The notes under the pieces are model-generated. The model had not been told where the DNA came from, searched no databases, and saw only the letters and a program-made list of their open reading frames with translations. A stretch of 57,123 nucleotides of DNA from Parabacteroides sp. Marseille-P3160. Lineage in GTDB: Bacteria; Bacteroidota; Bacteroidia; Bacteroidales; Tannerellaceae. Below, piece by piece: positions 17,006 to 26,968 of this stretch (position 1 is its first letter; every line of letters begins with the position of its first letter). A program made the position numbers and the translations under genes. Location of the stretch: NCBI RefSeq assembly GCF_900162725.1, contig NZ_LT799418.1, positions 1-57,123 on the forward strand, in the 5' to 3' direction.

Positions 17006-17126
17006 CACTTCTAAGCGGTACAATGCAATGTTGTGTTCTTATAAGTGCATAAAATAGTAAAATATTTACTTATAATAAAAATGAGTATCTCTTTCATCCG
17101 ACTGCAATTGGCTTCAAGAGATACTC
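17006..17126 (+). promoter_or_regulatory. Structured susC leader: two stem-loops with equal 22-nt loops
   Basis: Stem 1 pairs CACTTCTAAG (17006-17015) with CTTATAAGTG (17038-17047), one mismatch. Stem 2 pairs GAGTATCTCTT (17083-17093) with AAGAGATACTC (17116-17126), a perfect 11 bp. Both loops are 22 nt. The second ends 22 bp before the susC ATG at 17149. A weak -7 box (TTACTTTG, 16937-16944) would give a leader of about 200 nt that includes both stems. No T run follows, so simple termination is not indicated. Nothing else was recognised in the 378-bp gap 16771-17148. Confidence 0.55.
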
Positions 17127-17148
17127 GACACTAAATTTTCATTTAGAT

Positions 17149-20100
17149 ATGGCAAATTTATATTTTTTCCTAAAGAGTTCCAAGCAATTTTTCTATTTCT
17201 TTATCAACAACCTGTTCAAAATAAAAACAAACAGGTTATGGGGATTGGGTATGATAGTAACTTTCCTCTCTTTCTTTTTTACCATCCAAACATTTGCCCA
17301 AAATGTTCAAAGCCCTATTTTAGAAGGGTATGTTTATGATTCTTATTCAAAGCAACCAGTTATTGGGGCCACAGTAATTGTTGAAGGTAGTACGATTGGA
17401 ACCGCAACAGATGCCAATGGGAAATTTACCCTTAGAGTGAACCAGGCATTGCCGGTTACGATTAAAACATCGTATCTGGGCTATAGGCCGGAGGAAACTC
17501 TCGTGTTTGAGACTAAGGCGATTCAAATTGCGTTGAAAGAGGATGCTAATAAGCTGAAAGAAGTAGTTGTTATCGGTTATGCTCAATCTTTGAAAAATAC
17601 AGTTACTTCGGCTGTATCTACAATTAAGATAGATCAAATTGACAATGTACCTTCTGCCAGTATTACAGAAAAATTACAAGGAGCTGTTCCAGGATTATTG
17701 ATAGCTCGAAATACGGGAGCTCCGGGTGCAAGCTCTTTTATTCGTTTACGTGGTGCAACATCACTTGGAGGAGGAGGCCCTCTTTATATCATAGATGGTG
17801 TAGCTACCACGGGTAGTTCCCAACAGATAGATCAATCTCAAAGCGCCGATCCATTGGCTGAGTTTAATCCGGAAGATATTGAGACAATCACCGTACTAAA
17901 AGATGCAAGTGCGACAGCAGCATATGGAGCTCGGGGAGCCAATGGAGTAATTCTTATTACAACCAAACGTGGGGTTCGTAATTCGCAGACGCGTGTGAAC
18001 TTTAAGGCAGAGATTGGATTATCTAAATCTGGCAAGTTATGGGAATTAACTACGGGTCCCGAACATGCTGAAATTGTAAACGAGGCATATAAGAATGATG
18101 GGAAATGGGATCAGAGGCCTTTTAAGCCTGTGAGTGAGGGAGGAATCGGTCTTCCTGAAGAACAAGGTACTTATTATCGCGTTCCGGATGTATTCCGCAC
18201 AGCTTTTCAACATACCTATAATTTGTCAGTATCTGGCGGTGATGCAAAAACAAATTTTTATATCGGAGGTGATTATACCTTTCAGGAGGCTACTTTAAAA
18301 TTGGAAGATTTTAAACGTTATGGTTTACGTATCAACGTAGATCATTCCATTACCAAAAAGTTAAAGATTGGAACAAGTAACGCTATATCTGTCAATCATC
18401 GTAGTAATGTAAAAGTGGGTGATGGTCCTTCCGGTTTTTTTCAAGCGTCTTTGCATACTCCTACTTTCCTACCAGTTTATAAAGAAGATGGAAGTTATAA
18501 TTCAGCGGGAGCCTTTAATAATCATATCGCTATCCTGAAAAATTGGGATGGCGGCTCTAAAGGATTTCGTGTGACAAATAATTTTTATGCAAAATATGAA
18601 ATAACGGATTATCTTTCTTTTAAGTCTTCATGGAGTAATGATAGAAATAGCGGGCATGATACATATTATTATAGCCCTTTACTAAGTCAAGGATATCCTG
18701 ATGGTGCGGCAGAAGATGAAATAGGTATTTCCAATCTTTTCACAACGGAACAAACATTAAATTATTTGCAATCTTTTGGAAAACACAGTGTATCTGCCTA
18801 TGCCGGCTATGCCTATGTGAAGAAAACCAATGAAGATGTAAGCGTTTTAGGTAGAGGATTTGCGAGTGATGCATTCAAACGGGTGGCGTCTACTGCCACT
18901 CAGACTGGTTCGGCCAGTGGTTCTGGTTCAGGATTAGTTTCTTACTTTGGCGGCGCTAATTATTCGTATGATAACCGTTACAGCATTGAAGCAACAGTAC
19001 GTCGTGACGCTTCTTCCCAATTAGGAGCAAATAATCGTGCCGGTTATTTCCCCTCGATTGGAGTAAGCTGGAACCCTATTAATGAGGCTTTCTTCCCTAA
19101 AACAGATATTATAAATGATTTGCGTTTGAAAAGTAGTTATGGTATCGTAGGGAATATATCAGGCGGTAATGCACACCTCGGTCTATGGAGTGGAGGAAGT
19201 ACATATGATGGACAATCGGGGTTAGCTCCTTCTCAATTAGGGAATCCTGATTTAAAGTGGGAATCTACCAGACAATGGAATATTGGAATAAATACGTCCC
19301 TGTTAAAAAATCGTTTGGAGGTTGAATTGAACTTTTATGATAAGTTTACGTATGATTTACTTTTGAGTGAAGCTCTTCCTGGGAAGACAGGCTTTAATTC
19401 GGTCACTAAGAACTCAGGGGAAATAAGTAATAAAGGGTTCGAATTTTCTTTGACTTCATTGAATATCAGCAATAGGGATTTCTCTTGGAGAACAATTTTT
19501 ACGGCATCGCGAAATAAAAACAAAATAGTAAAACTTCCCATTGAGCAACTGAATGCAAGCTATGGTTCTATTGCGAGAGAAGGTTATCCTTTACATTCTT
19601 TTTATTTGTATGATTATAAAGGTGTCGATCCTGAAACGGGTGATGCGGTCTATGATGATTGGACGGGGCCGGATGGAAAACCTGATGGGAAAATTACGGA
19701 AGCCGACAAAAAGATTTTTGGGAATGCTTGGCCACGCGTTGAAGGTGTATTTAAGAATACAATTACATATAAAAGTTTTGCACTTGATTTCAGCTTTTAT
19801 TATAAATACAAGTATCAGGTGTTCAATTATACAAGATCTTTCTTAGAATCAGGCGGTACTCGTACGTTAAGTCGCAGTATACAAAAAAGCTCGATCAATT
19901 ACTGGAAAGAAGAGAATAAAGATACCTATAGAGTAAATGATAAGGGTCTCATTACGGATGTATTACCTAGACCTAAATCAATAAAAAATCCTGACGGCTC
20001 TACAAATTATGAGCAACGTTCCACCCGTAATTTGGAAGATGGTTCATTTATTCGTTTACAGAATGTAACGCTGTCATATGCTTTTCCACGCACGTTGATT

Positions 20101-20280
20101 TCCCGTCTTAATATTCAAAAAGCCAGTTTTCATATAACAGCAACAAACTTATTGCTAATAAGCGATTATACAGGGCCGGATCCGGAAGTTAATGCCGGTA
20201 GCGGTATTGTACAAGGGCTTGATTTTGGAACTCCTCCACAACCAAAAACTATATTATTAGGCCTAGATGTCACATTCTAA
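17149..20280 (+). CDS. SusC/RagA-family TonB-dependent outer membrane transporter
   Basis: A 1043-aa importer that moves large ligands across the outer membrane using TonB energy. The signal sequence probably ends at TIQTFAQ; starts at 17149 or 17251 are both possible, the first giving a long N-terminus. A carboxypeptidase-D regulatory-like domain (ILEGYVYDSYSKQPVIGATV) precedes the SusC motif LKEVVVIGYAQ. The plug follows (RLRGATSLGGGGPLYIIDGV, ITVLKDASATAAYGARGANG, VILITTKRG) and then a C-terminal barrel ending LLGLDVTF. There is no FecR-interacting STN domain. It is followed by susD and peptidase genes, not glycosidases, which points to a peptide-like ligand. Confidence 0.95.
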   Translation: MANLYFFLKSSKQFFYFFINNLFKIKTNRLWGLGMIVTFLSFFFTIQTFAQNVQSPILEGYVYDSYSKQPVIGATVIVEGSTIGTATDANGKFTLRVNQALPVTIKTSYLGYRPEETLVFETKAIQIALKEDANKLKEVVVIGYAQSLKNTVTSAVSTIKIDQIDNVPSASITEKLQGAVPGLLIARNTGAPGASSFIRLRGATSLGGGGPLYIIDGVATTGSSQQIDQSQSADPLAEFNPEDIETITVLKDASATAAYGARGANGVILITTKRGVRNSQTRVNFKAEIGLSKSGKLWELTTGPEHAEIVNEAYKNDGKWDQRPFKPVSEGGIGLPEEQGTYYRVPDVFRTAFQHTYNLSVSGGDAKTNFYIGGDYTFQEATLKLEDFKRYGLRINVDHSITKKLKIGTSNAISVNHRSNVKVGDGPSGFFQASLHTPTFLPVYKEDGSYNSAGAFNNHIAILKNWDGGSKGFRVTNNFYAKYEITDYLSFKSSWSNDRNSGHDTYYYSPLLSQGYPDGAAEDEIGISNLFTTEQTLNYLQSFGKHSVSAYAGYAYVKKTNEDVSVLGRGFASDAFKRVASTATQTGSASGSGSGLVSYFGGANYSYDNRYSIEATVRRDASSQLGANNRAGYFPSIGVSWNPINEAFFPKTDIINDLRLKSSYGIVGNISGGNAHLGLWSGGSTYDGQSGLAPSQLGNPDLKWESTRQWNIGINTSLLKNRLEVELNFYDKFTYDLLLSEALPGKTGFNSVTKNSGEISNKGFEFSLTSLNISNRDFSWRTIFTASRNKNKIVKLPIEQLNASYGSIAREGYPLHSFYLYDYKGVDPETGDAVYDDWTGPDGKPDGKITEADKKIFGNAWPRVEGVFKNTITYKSFALDFSFYYKYKYQVFNYTRSFLESGGTRTLSRSIQKSSINYWKEENKDTYRVNDKGLITDVLPRPKSIKNPDGSTNYEQRSTRNLEDGSFIRLQNVTLSYAFPRTLISRLNIQKASFHITATNLLLISDYTGPDPEVNAGSGIVQGLDFGTPPQPKTILLGLDVTF

Positions 20281-20312
20281 TTGAATAAAAAATATCAAAA
20301 ATAATCTCAACA

Positions 20313-21722
20313 ATGGCAAACTATATAAAATGTCTGAAATCAAAAGCGATATATGCTTTGTTTCTTGTTTCCATATTCGTATTTGTGTCTTGTGAGGACC
20401 AATTGTTGGATTTTCCTCCAGAAACTGCAATTCAAGATGGTGATATTATTATTAGCCAATCTTCTGCAGAGAAAGCCCTCTTTGGAATTTATTCCTCCAC
20501 TCGTAGTAATTCGGGTACGGCCATTCTAACATATGAAACGGCTGCCGACAATGTCATCCTAAATAGTTTACGGACAGTAGTCGTACCAACTTTAAAAGCA
20601 GATGGGGGTGTCACAGGAGGAGCCGATCGGACGAATGGTGGAGGATATGGTAGTTATTATACCACAATCAATCGTGCCAATCATGTTATTACTGCGACTA
20701 ATAATCTGGATGGAAATCTGTTTACGGCAGGAAGTAAAGACAAAATTCTTGGAGAGGCCTATACACTTCGGGCTTTAGCTTACTTTGACTTGGCACGGAC
20801 TTATGGTAATATTCCAATTGTATTATCTCCCTCAACAGCAACAAATCAAATTGGCATAAAAAAAAGCCCCAAATCCGATGTATTAAAACAAGTAGAAAAT
20901 GATCTGGATGAAGCGGAAAAAAAATTGGAAGGGACAGGATGGAGTGCTAATAAAGGAAGAGTTTCTATCTGGGCCGTTTATGCTTTCAAAGCTCGTCTTT
21001 ATCTTTATTTGGAGAGGTGGGAAGACGCTGAAACATATGCTTCTAAATTGATTAATAATCCAGATTTACAATTAACGAACCTTGCTGAAGAGGATAGTTG
21101 GTTTATAACACAATTTTCAAAAGAAGGTATTTTCGAGATTGCTTGTAGTACTGCCGAAGCGAATCCAATCCGTTCCAATTTTGCTCCTGCCGCAGAAGGG
21201 GGGCTTGGTGATTACAGTGCCAATCCTGTTTTAGCTGATTTAATAAATAATCCGAATATTGGAGGTAAACGATCTCTTTATTTGAAATATGACACTTCTC
21301 TCGCAGCATGGTTAATACGTATATATAATAAATCAGATCGTTCTTCTTCAATCTTTCTTTTTCGTTTGGCGGAACAATATTTGATACGTGCAGAAGCTCG
21401 TTTAAAGAAAGCATCTTCCAATATCCAAGGGGCGATAAATGATATTAATGCAATTAAAGCAAGAGCTGGTGTGCCTTTACTTAGTTTGGACATCCCATTA
21501 AGCAAAGACGAATTATTACTCGCGTTAGAAAATGAAAATCGGTATGAGTTTGCTTTTGAAGGGCATCGCTATCCGGATATTATCCGTACTAAAAGGGCAG
21601 GTGAAGTATTCGGAGCAGAAAATCCGGTCTATAAAGATCCTCGTTACTGGGTAGTTCCCATACCAACGAGTGAATTGAAGAATGACCCTGACCTGGAACA
21701 AAACGGCGACGGGGTATATTAA
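20313..21722 (+). CDS. SusD/RagB-family surface lipoprotein
   Basis: A 469-aa lipoprotein that caps the SusC barrel and binds ligand at the cell surface. The lipobox is FVSCEDQLLD, with Cys near residue 27. The SusD-family helical TPR scaffold is clear: SAEKALFGIYSSTRS, NRANHVITAT, GEAYTLRALAYFDLARTYG, IWAVYAFKARLYLYLERWED and RLAEQYLIRAEARLK. The terminal signature is EFAFEGHRYPDIIRT ... YWVVPIPTSEL. It lies 32 bp after susC in the same operon. Confidence 0.94.
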   Translation: MANYIKCLKSKAIYALFLVSIFVFVSCEDQLLDFPPETAIQDGDIIISQSSAEKALFGIYSSTRSNSGTAILTYETAADNVILNSLRTVVVPTLKADGGVTGGADRTNGGGYGSYYTTINRANHVITATNNLDGNLFTAGSKDKILGEAYTLRALAYFDLARTYGNIPIVLSPSTATNQIGIKKSPKSDVLKQVENDLDEAEKKLEGTGWSANKGRVSIWAVYAFKARLYLYLERWEDAETYASKLINNPDLQLTNLAEEDSWFITQFSKEGIFEIACSTAEANPIRSNFAPAAEGGLGDYSANPVLADLINNPNIGGKRSLYLKYDTSLAAWLIRIYNKSDRSSSIFLFRLAEQYLIRAEARLKKASSNIQGAINDINAIKARAGVPLLSLDIPLSKDELLLALENENRYEFAFEGHRYPDIIRTKRAGEVFGAENPVYKDPRYWVVPIPTSELKNDPDLEQNGDGVY

Positions 21723-21746
21723 CAAATATCTATAGATCGTTTTTTG

Positions 21747-22568
21747 ATGAAACAACTAATTATTTTTTTTATTGCATACGGATTTGGAATTTATACATAT
21801 GCCCAAAATCCTATAAAAATTCTGCCTTCAAAGGCAGTGCATGGGCCGGATAACGGTTCTTTGGTAATTATCGGGGGAGGAACTGTTGTCTCGGAAATAT
21901 GGGATGAAATTATCAAACTAGGAGGAGGAGCAGATAAAGCACGCTTTGTCGTAGTGACTAATGCTTCAGGAGAAGGGGAAGACTTTCATTCGGCAGCAAT
22001 TGATACTCTTTCTCGTAGGTTAGGAGCCGATAAAGTAACACGTTTTCATTTAAAAACGATCTCCGATGCGAATGATTCGAAAGAGCTTGAAGTTTTAAGG
22101 CAAGCAACAGGCATTTATTTTAGTGGAGGTCGCCAATGGCGTATTGCTGACGCCTACCTTAATACGTTAGCTCATCAAGAATTTTTCAATTTATTAAGCC
22201 GCGGTGGTGTTATTGCAGGATCTTCTGCAGGAGCAAGCATTCAAGGCTCGTTTCTGTGGCGTGGCGATACATCGGGCCCCAATATTCTTATCGGGGATCA
22301 TACGCAAGGATTAGGTTTTTTAAAAAACTCTGCGATAGACCAACATTTAATAGTCCGTAACAGGCAATTTGATTTAGTCGATTTTATAAAGCAAGCACCT
22401 CAATTTATAGGACTTGGTTTAGATGAGTCTACAGCCGTTGTTGTTCAAAAAGATGATTTAGAAGTGATAGGTAAATCTGTGGTTGCTATCTATGATCACT
22501 CATCCCCATTCTTCTTTTTGCATAAAAAACAACATTACGATCTAAAAGAGAGAAAAATAAAAAAGTAA
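21747..22568 (+). CDS. Secreted cyanophycinase-like peptidase (family S51)
   Basis: A 273-aa serine peptidase with a signal peptide (MKQLIIFFIAYGFGIYTYAQ), so it acts in the periplasm or at the surface. The S51 nucleophile motif GSSAGA is at residues 158-163 (Ser160). The SGGRQWRI segment and DQHLIVRNRQFDL with His200 resemble the cyanophycinase DQHF..R.R..RL signature rather than peptidase E, and GLGLDESTAVVV completes it. Cyanophycinases cut multi-L-arginyl-poly-L-aspartate to beta-Asp-Arg; other family members cut aspartyl peptides. The start is the ATG at 21747, not the TTG just before it. Gene order with M20, M14 and an acidic amino acid symporter supports an isopeptide or acidic peptide substrate; this is inference. 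Confidence 0.86.
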   Translation: MKQLIIFFIAYGFGIYTYAQNPIKILPSKAVHGPDNGSLVIIGGGTVVSEIWDEIIKLGGGADKARFVVVTNASGEGEDFHSAAIDTLSRRLGADKVTRFHLKTISDANDSKELEVLRQATGIYFSGGRQWRIADAYLNTLAHQEFFNLLSRGGVIAGSSAGASIQGSFLWRGDTSGPNILIGDHTQGLGFLKNSAIDQHLIVRNRQFDLVDFIKQAPQFIGLGLDESTAVVVQKDDLEVIGKSVVAIYDHSSPFFFLHKKQHYDLKERKIKK

Positions 22569-22586
22569 CAATATTAAAAATAGAAT

Positions 22587-24062
22587 ATGATAGGTAATAA
22601 ATTCGTATTGATTGGGATACTCGGATTATTCGTTTTGCCAATGAGTTTGAAAGCTCAAAAGCAAAAGAAGATCAAGGGGGAAGAGATTGCAATTGGGTAT
22701 CTTAATAATTCATTTGATACTTACGATAAAATCCAAAAAACAATTTGGTCGACCCCCGAGTTAGGCTTCCTTGAGGTAAAGAGCAGCGCATTACTTCAAG
22801 CACATCTTGCTGATAATGGTTTTAAGGTAGAAAAAGGAGTGGTAGGGATACCAACCGCATTTGTCGCCACTTATGGTAGTGGCTCTCCCGTAATTGGTAT
22901 TTTAGCTGAATTTGATGCTCTTAACGGACTTTCACAAGATACCGTTCCGTATCAGAAAGCACTTATACCAGGAGGAAACGGACATGGATGCGGACATCAG
23001 TTGCTTGGTACAGGTGCCGTTGCCGGAGCTATTGCAATCAAGAAATGGCTTGAAAAAGCTCAAATAAAAGGGACTTTAAAAGTATTCGGTACTCCCGCTG
23101 AAGAGGGCGGCGGCGGAAAAGTTTTTTTTGCTCAAGGGGGACTTTTTAACGGAGTCGACGCTGTTTTGGACTGGCATCCGGCAAGCCGGAATGCTGTAAG
23201 AACAGAAACATCTCTAGCCCGTATCAGCATAATTTATCATTTCTCCGGGAAAGCGGCTCATGCAGCCGGTAATCCGGAGAAAGGTCGTTCGGCCTTGGAT
23301 GGCGTGGAAGCCATGAATCAGATGGTGAATGCATTGCGTGAACATATACCGTCTGACGCTCGTATCCATTACGTAATAACGAATGGAGGAGGGCTTTCTC
23401 CAAATGTAGTTCCTGCAGAAGCAGAAGTGTCATATTATGTAAGGGCTAAAAATACAGAAGAGTTATTTGATATCCTTAAACGGGTAGATAACGCTGCTGA
23501 TGGTGCTGCGCTTGGTACAGGCACAACTGTAACGAAAAATCGCTTGGGAGGTGCTATTTATCCGCTTCTGTTAAATAAACCTTTCACAAAATTAATACAA
23601 AAGAACCTTGAACGGGTCGGTGGCATTGAATGGGACGAAAGAGAGTCGGCTTATGCAAAGAAAATAGCAGAAACAACCAATACCAGTCAGGAAGATCTTG
23701 ATAAAGTTAAAACGGTGAAAAAATATGACGAAGATTCTTTTGGTCGACTTTCTCCAGGATCTACTGATGTCGCAGACGTTAGTTGGAATGTTCCCGTAGG
23801 ATCTTTTGTTGCAGCAACATTTGTTCCTGGTTCTCCTGGACACTCTTGGCAAAATGTTGCGGCAGGCGGAACATCTATTGGAACAAAAGGATTACTTAAT
23901 GCCTCTAAAGTCTTTGCCCTGACGGCTATTGATTTGTTTTCGGATCCTACTTTATTGGAGCCTATAAAAACTGATTTCAATAAGTCACGAGGAAAGGACT
24001 TTAAATATACACCTATAGTTCCGGACAAAGGCCCTGAATTAGATTATCGAGTAATAAAATAA
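22587..24062 (+). CDS. Secreted M20 metallo-amidohydrolase (AbgB-like)
   Basis: A 491-aa M20-family hydrolase with a signal peptide ending SLKAQ. The metal-binding motif GHGCGH is at 132-137, the acidic pair is E172-E173 in TPAEEGGGGK, and DWHP and SGKAAHAA mark the remaining metal and dimer-domain sites. It is closest in pattern to the p-aminobenzoyl-glutamate hydrolase subunit B/aminoacylase group, which cleaves amide bonds to acidic amino acids. It starts 18 bp after the S51 gene. A likely job is trimming S51 products in the periplasm. The exact substrate is unknown. Confidence 0.88.
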   Translation: MIGNKFVLIGILGLFVLPMSLKAQKQKKIKGEEIAIGYLNNSFDTYDKIQKTIWSTPELGFLEVKSSALLQAHLADNGFKVEKGVVGIPTAFVATYGSGSPVIGILAEFDALNGLSQDTVPYQKALIPGGNGHGCGHQLLGTGAVAGAIAIKKWLEKAQIKGTLKVFGTPAEEGGGGKVFFAQGGLFNGVDAVLDWHPASRNAVRTETSLARISIIYHFSGKAAHAAGNPEKGRSALDGVEAMNQMVNALREHIPSDARIHYVITNGGGLSPNVVPAEAEVSYYVRAKNTEELFDILKRVDNAADGAALGTGTTVTKNRLGGAIYPLLLNKPFTKLIQKNLERVGGIEWDERESAYAKKIAETTNTSQEDLDKVKTVKKYDEDSFGRLSPGSTDVADVSWNVPVGSFVAATFVPGSPGHSWQNVAAGGTSIGTKGLLNASKVFALTAIDLFSDPTLLEPIKTDFNKSRGKDFKYTPIVPDKGPELDYRVIK

Positions 24063-24074
24063 AGACAAATAAAA

Positions 24075-26867
24075 ATGAAAAAGAACCTTTTTTTTATTTT
24101 GCTTTCACTCTTATTCAGTGTAAACATTGTTGCCGCCGATCCTATATCGGAACCAAAATTTGGCCAATATACGGTCGGAGACGATTATTTTCTTGCCAAT
24201 TACACCCAGCTCCTTGAGTATTGGAGCAAACTGGAAAAAGAATCCGACCGCCTCAAACTCGTCGAAATCGGTACTACACCCGAAGGGCGGTCGATGAAGA
24301 TGGCAATCATCACCTCGCCGGAGAATCATAAAAACTTGAAACGCTACCAGGAGATTTCCGTCAAGCTTGCCAAAGCCGAAGGCCTGACGGACGACGAGGC
24401 GCGCTCGCTCGCTTCCGAAGGAAAGACCGTAGTCTGGATTGACGGCGGGCTGCACGCTACGGAAGCTATCAATTCCCAGGCGCTTTTCATTGAAGCATAT
24501 GACCTTCTAAGTCGCAACGATGAAGAAACACAGCGTATCTTGGACAATGTTATTCTACTTTTGGTTCCGGCAAATCCCGACGGTATGGATCTCGTATCGG
24601 ACTGGTACATGCGTGAGAGTGACCCGAAAAAACGTAATATGGCAATTCCTCGGCTTTATCAGAAATATGTCGGACACGACAATAATAGGGATTCCTATAT
24701 CGCCAATCTGTTGGAAACGGAAATCATCAACAGGCAGATGTATATCGAGTGGATTCCGCAAATCATGTACAATCAACATCAAACCGGTCCCGCCGGAGCG
24801 GTGCTGTTTATGTCTCCATTCCGCGACCCGTTCAATTATAACCACGACCCGTTGGTACCTATCGGCATCGATCTCGTCGGCTCTGCCGTCCACAACCGGT
24901 TTTTGGCTGAAGGAAAAGCGGGAGCAGTTATGCGCAATGCGGCTCCGTATTCCACTTGGTTCAACGGCGGAGACCGGACAACGGTGGGATTTCATAACCA
25001 AATAGGATTGTTGTCCGAAATCATCGGCAACCCCACTCCCATAAATATTCCGCTCATTTCATCAAAACTACTCCCTAATGGCGACCAGCCTTTGCCTATC
25101 GGACCGAAGCAGACATGGCATCAGCGTCAGAGCATTGAATATATTATTTCTGCCGACCGCGCAATTCTTGATATTGCAGCAAAAATGCGGGAAGATTTCC
25201 TGTATCGCATTTATCGCATGGGCAAAAATTCCATCGAACGGGGAAGTCAGGATTACTGGACTTTGACACCCAAACGGATAACGGAGTTGGAAGCCGACTA
25301 TGCGAAGTATCAGGAAGAACAGAAGAAGAAAAACCCGAATCATCAACCGCCTGTAGATGCCCGTGGACGAGGTCAGGGTATTCCTGTTGAATTTTGGGAT
25401 AAACTGCATACGCCCGAAACCCGCGACCCGCGCGGCTATATTATTCCTTCCGACCAGGCGGATTTCCTGACAGCCACCAAATTTGTCAACGCACTCCTGA
25501 AAGCCGGCGTGGATGTACATCGTGCTACGAAAGATTTTCAGGTCGCAGGAAAAACCTATCCGGCAAATTCGTATGTGGTAAAAGCTGCGCAGGCATTCCG
25601 TCCGCATTTGCGCGATATGTTCGAACCACAGGACCATCCGAGCGATTTACAGTACCCCGGCGGCCCTCCCAAACCTCCTTACGACCTCGCCGGTTATACC
25701 CTGGCATTCCAGATGGATGTGAAGTTCGACCGCATTTTAGACGGTTTCGACGGGCCATTTGAAAAAATAACGGACTTGATTATAGCTCCTGCCGGAAAAA
25801 TCACGGGGAACTCAAAACCGGCAGGCTATCTGCTCAGCCATCAGGTCAACGATGCTTTTGTCGGTACTACCCGATTGCTTGCAACCGGTGAGGACGTTTA
25901 TTGGCTCACTTCGCCGTTTACTGCCGATGGCAAAAATTATCCGGTTGGCACAATCTATATCCCGGCCAAATCATCGACACCTGCTCTGTTGCAGAAGTTA
26001 GCAAGTGAAGTCGGACTGAGCTTTGATGCTATTTCGTCCAAACCTCGTGGCGAAGCTTTAAAACTTCACACCGTCCGGGTAGCGTTGTGGGATAGGTACG
26101 GTGGTTCTATGGATTCCGGTTGGATTCGCTGGTTGCTCGAACAGCAATTCCCGTTTCCTTTTGAAGTGGTCTATCCACCCGTTCTGGATGCCGGAAAATT
26201 ACGCGACAAATACGATGTGCTGATTTTGCCCGAAGGAGCATTCCCGCAAAATAACACTGAAGGACGAGGAGATCGCAGATCTGCCGTACCGGAGAATGTT
26301 CCCGACGAATTCAAAAACCGTGTCGGAAGCATTACCCTGGATAAAACCGCACCTCAGTTGCGCAAATTTGTCGAAGAAGGCGGTGTAGTGCTGACGATAG
26401 GGAATTCTACCGGTTTTGGCAAGTATCTTGGTTTGCCTATTGCAGATGCTCTTGCGGAAATCAAACCTGACGGTTCCGAAAAGAAATTTTCTACAGATAA
26501 GTTCTACATACCCGGATCGGTTGTACGAGTGAAAGTGGATAACACCACGCCCATTGCTTACGGCGTTTCGGAAGATCTCGATATCATGTATCGGAATAAT
26601 CCCGTATTCCGCCTGCTGCCCGACGCAAAGCTGAAAGGAGTGAATGCCGTCGCTTGGTTTTCCGGTACGGAACCCCTGCGTAGCGGATGGGCATGGGGCC
26701 AGCATTACCTCAACGGCGGCGCCGCGATTGTCGAAGCGTCTGTGGGTAAAGGCAAGGTCTTCCTTTTCGGCCCTGAGATTACATTTCGTGCACAGCCGCA
26801 CGGTACTTTCAAGTTCCTTTTCAACGGTATCTATTATGCAGGAGCTACAGCCGTAAAATTACCGTAA
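24075..26867 (+). CDS. Secreted M14 zinc carboxypeptidase-like protein
   Basis: A 930-aa M14 peptidase with a signal peptide ending NIVAA. The zinc-binding HATE (His127, Glu130) is followed by the conserved Asn-Arg region HDNNRD (201-206), the third zinc ligand in YNQHQTG (His235) and a downstream LLSEIIGNPTPI segment that may supply the general base. The remaining about 550 residues are a long C-terminal extension of the type found in large Bacteroidetes M14 proteins. The coding sequence is visibly richer in G and C (many CCG, GCG, CGC codons) than the genes on either side, and a repeat half-element lies just after it, so it may have been added to the operon separately. Confidence 0.88.
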   Translation: MKKNLFFILLSLLFSVNIVAADPISEPKFGQYTVGDDYFLANYTQLLEYWSKLEKESDRLKLVEIGTTPEGRSMKMAIITSPENHKNLKRYQEISVKLAKAEGLTDDEARSLASEGKTVVWIDGGLHATEAINSQALFIEAYDLLSRNDEETQRILDNVILLLVPANPDGMDLVSDWYMRESDPKKRNMAIPRLYQKYVGHDNNRDSYIANLLETEIINRQMYIEWIPQIMYNQHQTGPAGAVLFMSPFRDPFNYNHDPLVPIGIDLVGSAVHNRFLAEGKAGAVMRNAAPYSTWFNGGDRTTVGFHNQIGLLSEIIGNPTPINIPLISSKLLPNGDQPLPIGPKQTWHQRQSIEYIISADRAILDIAAKMREDFLYRIYRMGKNSIERGSQDYWTLTPKRITELEADYAKYQEEQKKKNPNHQPPVDARGRGQGIPVEFWDKLHTPETRDPRGYIIPSDQADFLTATKFVNALLKAGVDVHRATKDFQVAGKTYPANSYVVKAAQAFRPHLRDMFEPQDHPSDLQYPGGPPKPPYDLAGYTLAFQMDVKFDRILDGFDGPFEKITDLIIAPAGKITGNSKPAGYLLSHQVNDAFVGTTRLLATGEDVYWLTSPFTADGKNYPVGTIYIPAKSSTPALLQKLASEVGLSFDAISSKPRGEALKLHTVRVALWDRYGGSMDSGWIRWLLEQQFPFPFEVVYPPVLDAGKLRDKYDVLILPEGAFPQNNTEGRGDRRSAVPENVPDEFKNRVGSITLDKTAPQLRKFVEEGGVVLTIGNSTGFGKYLGLPIADALAEIKPDGSEKKFSTDKFYIPGSVVRVKVDNTTPIAYGVSEDLDIMYRNNPVFRLLPDAKLKGVNAVAWFSGTEPLRSGWAWGQHYLNGGAAIVEASVGKGKVFLFGPEITFRAQPHGTFKFLFNGIYYAGATAVKLP

Positions 26868-26901
26868 ACGATATTTAATAACAACCAAACGGTATATGAG
26901 A

Positions 26902-26925
26902 GTGTGTCAAAAAGGCCGTAAGGGA
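26902..26925. repeat. Half copy of REP-like family B inside the operon
   Basis: GTGTGTCAAAAAGGCCGTAAG followed by GGA matches the left arm of the palindromes at 37726-37824 and, as reverse complement, the right arm at 52181-52243. Only one arm is present here, so no hairpin forms. It sits in the 101-bp gap between the M14 and threonine-synthase-like genes. Confidence 0.75.
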
Positions 26926-26968
26926 ATAAGCAATAAAATTAAAAACTGTTTCTTAAAAAAAATCGATA

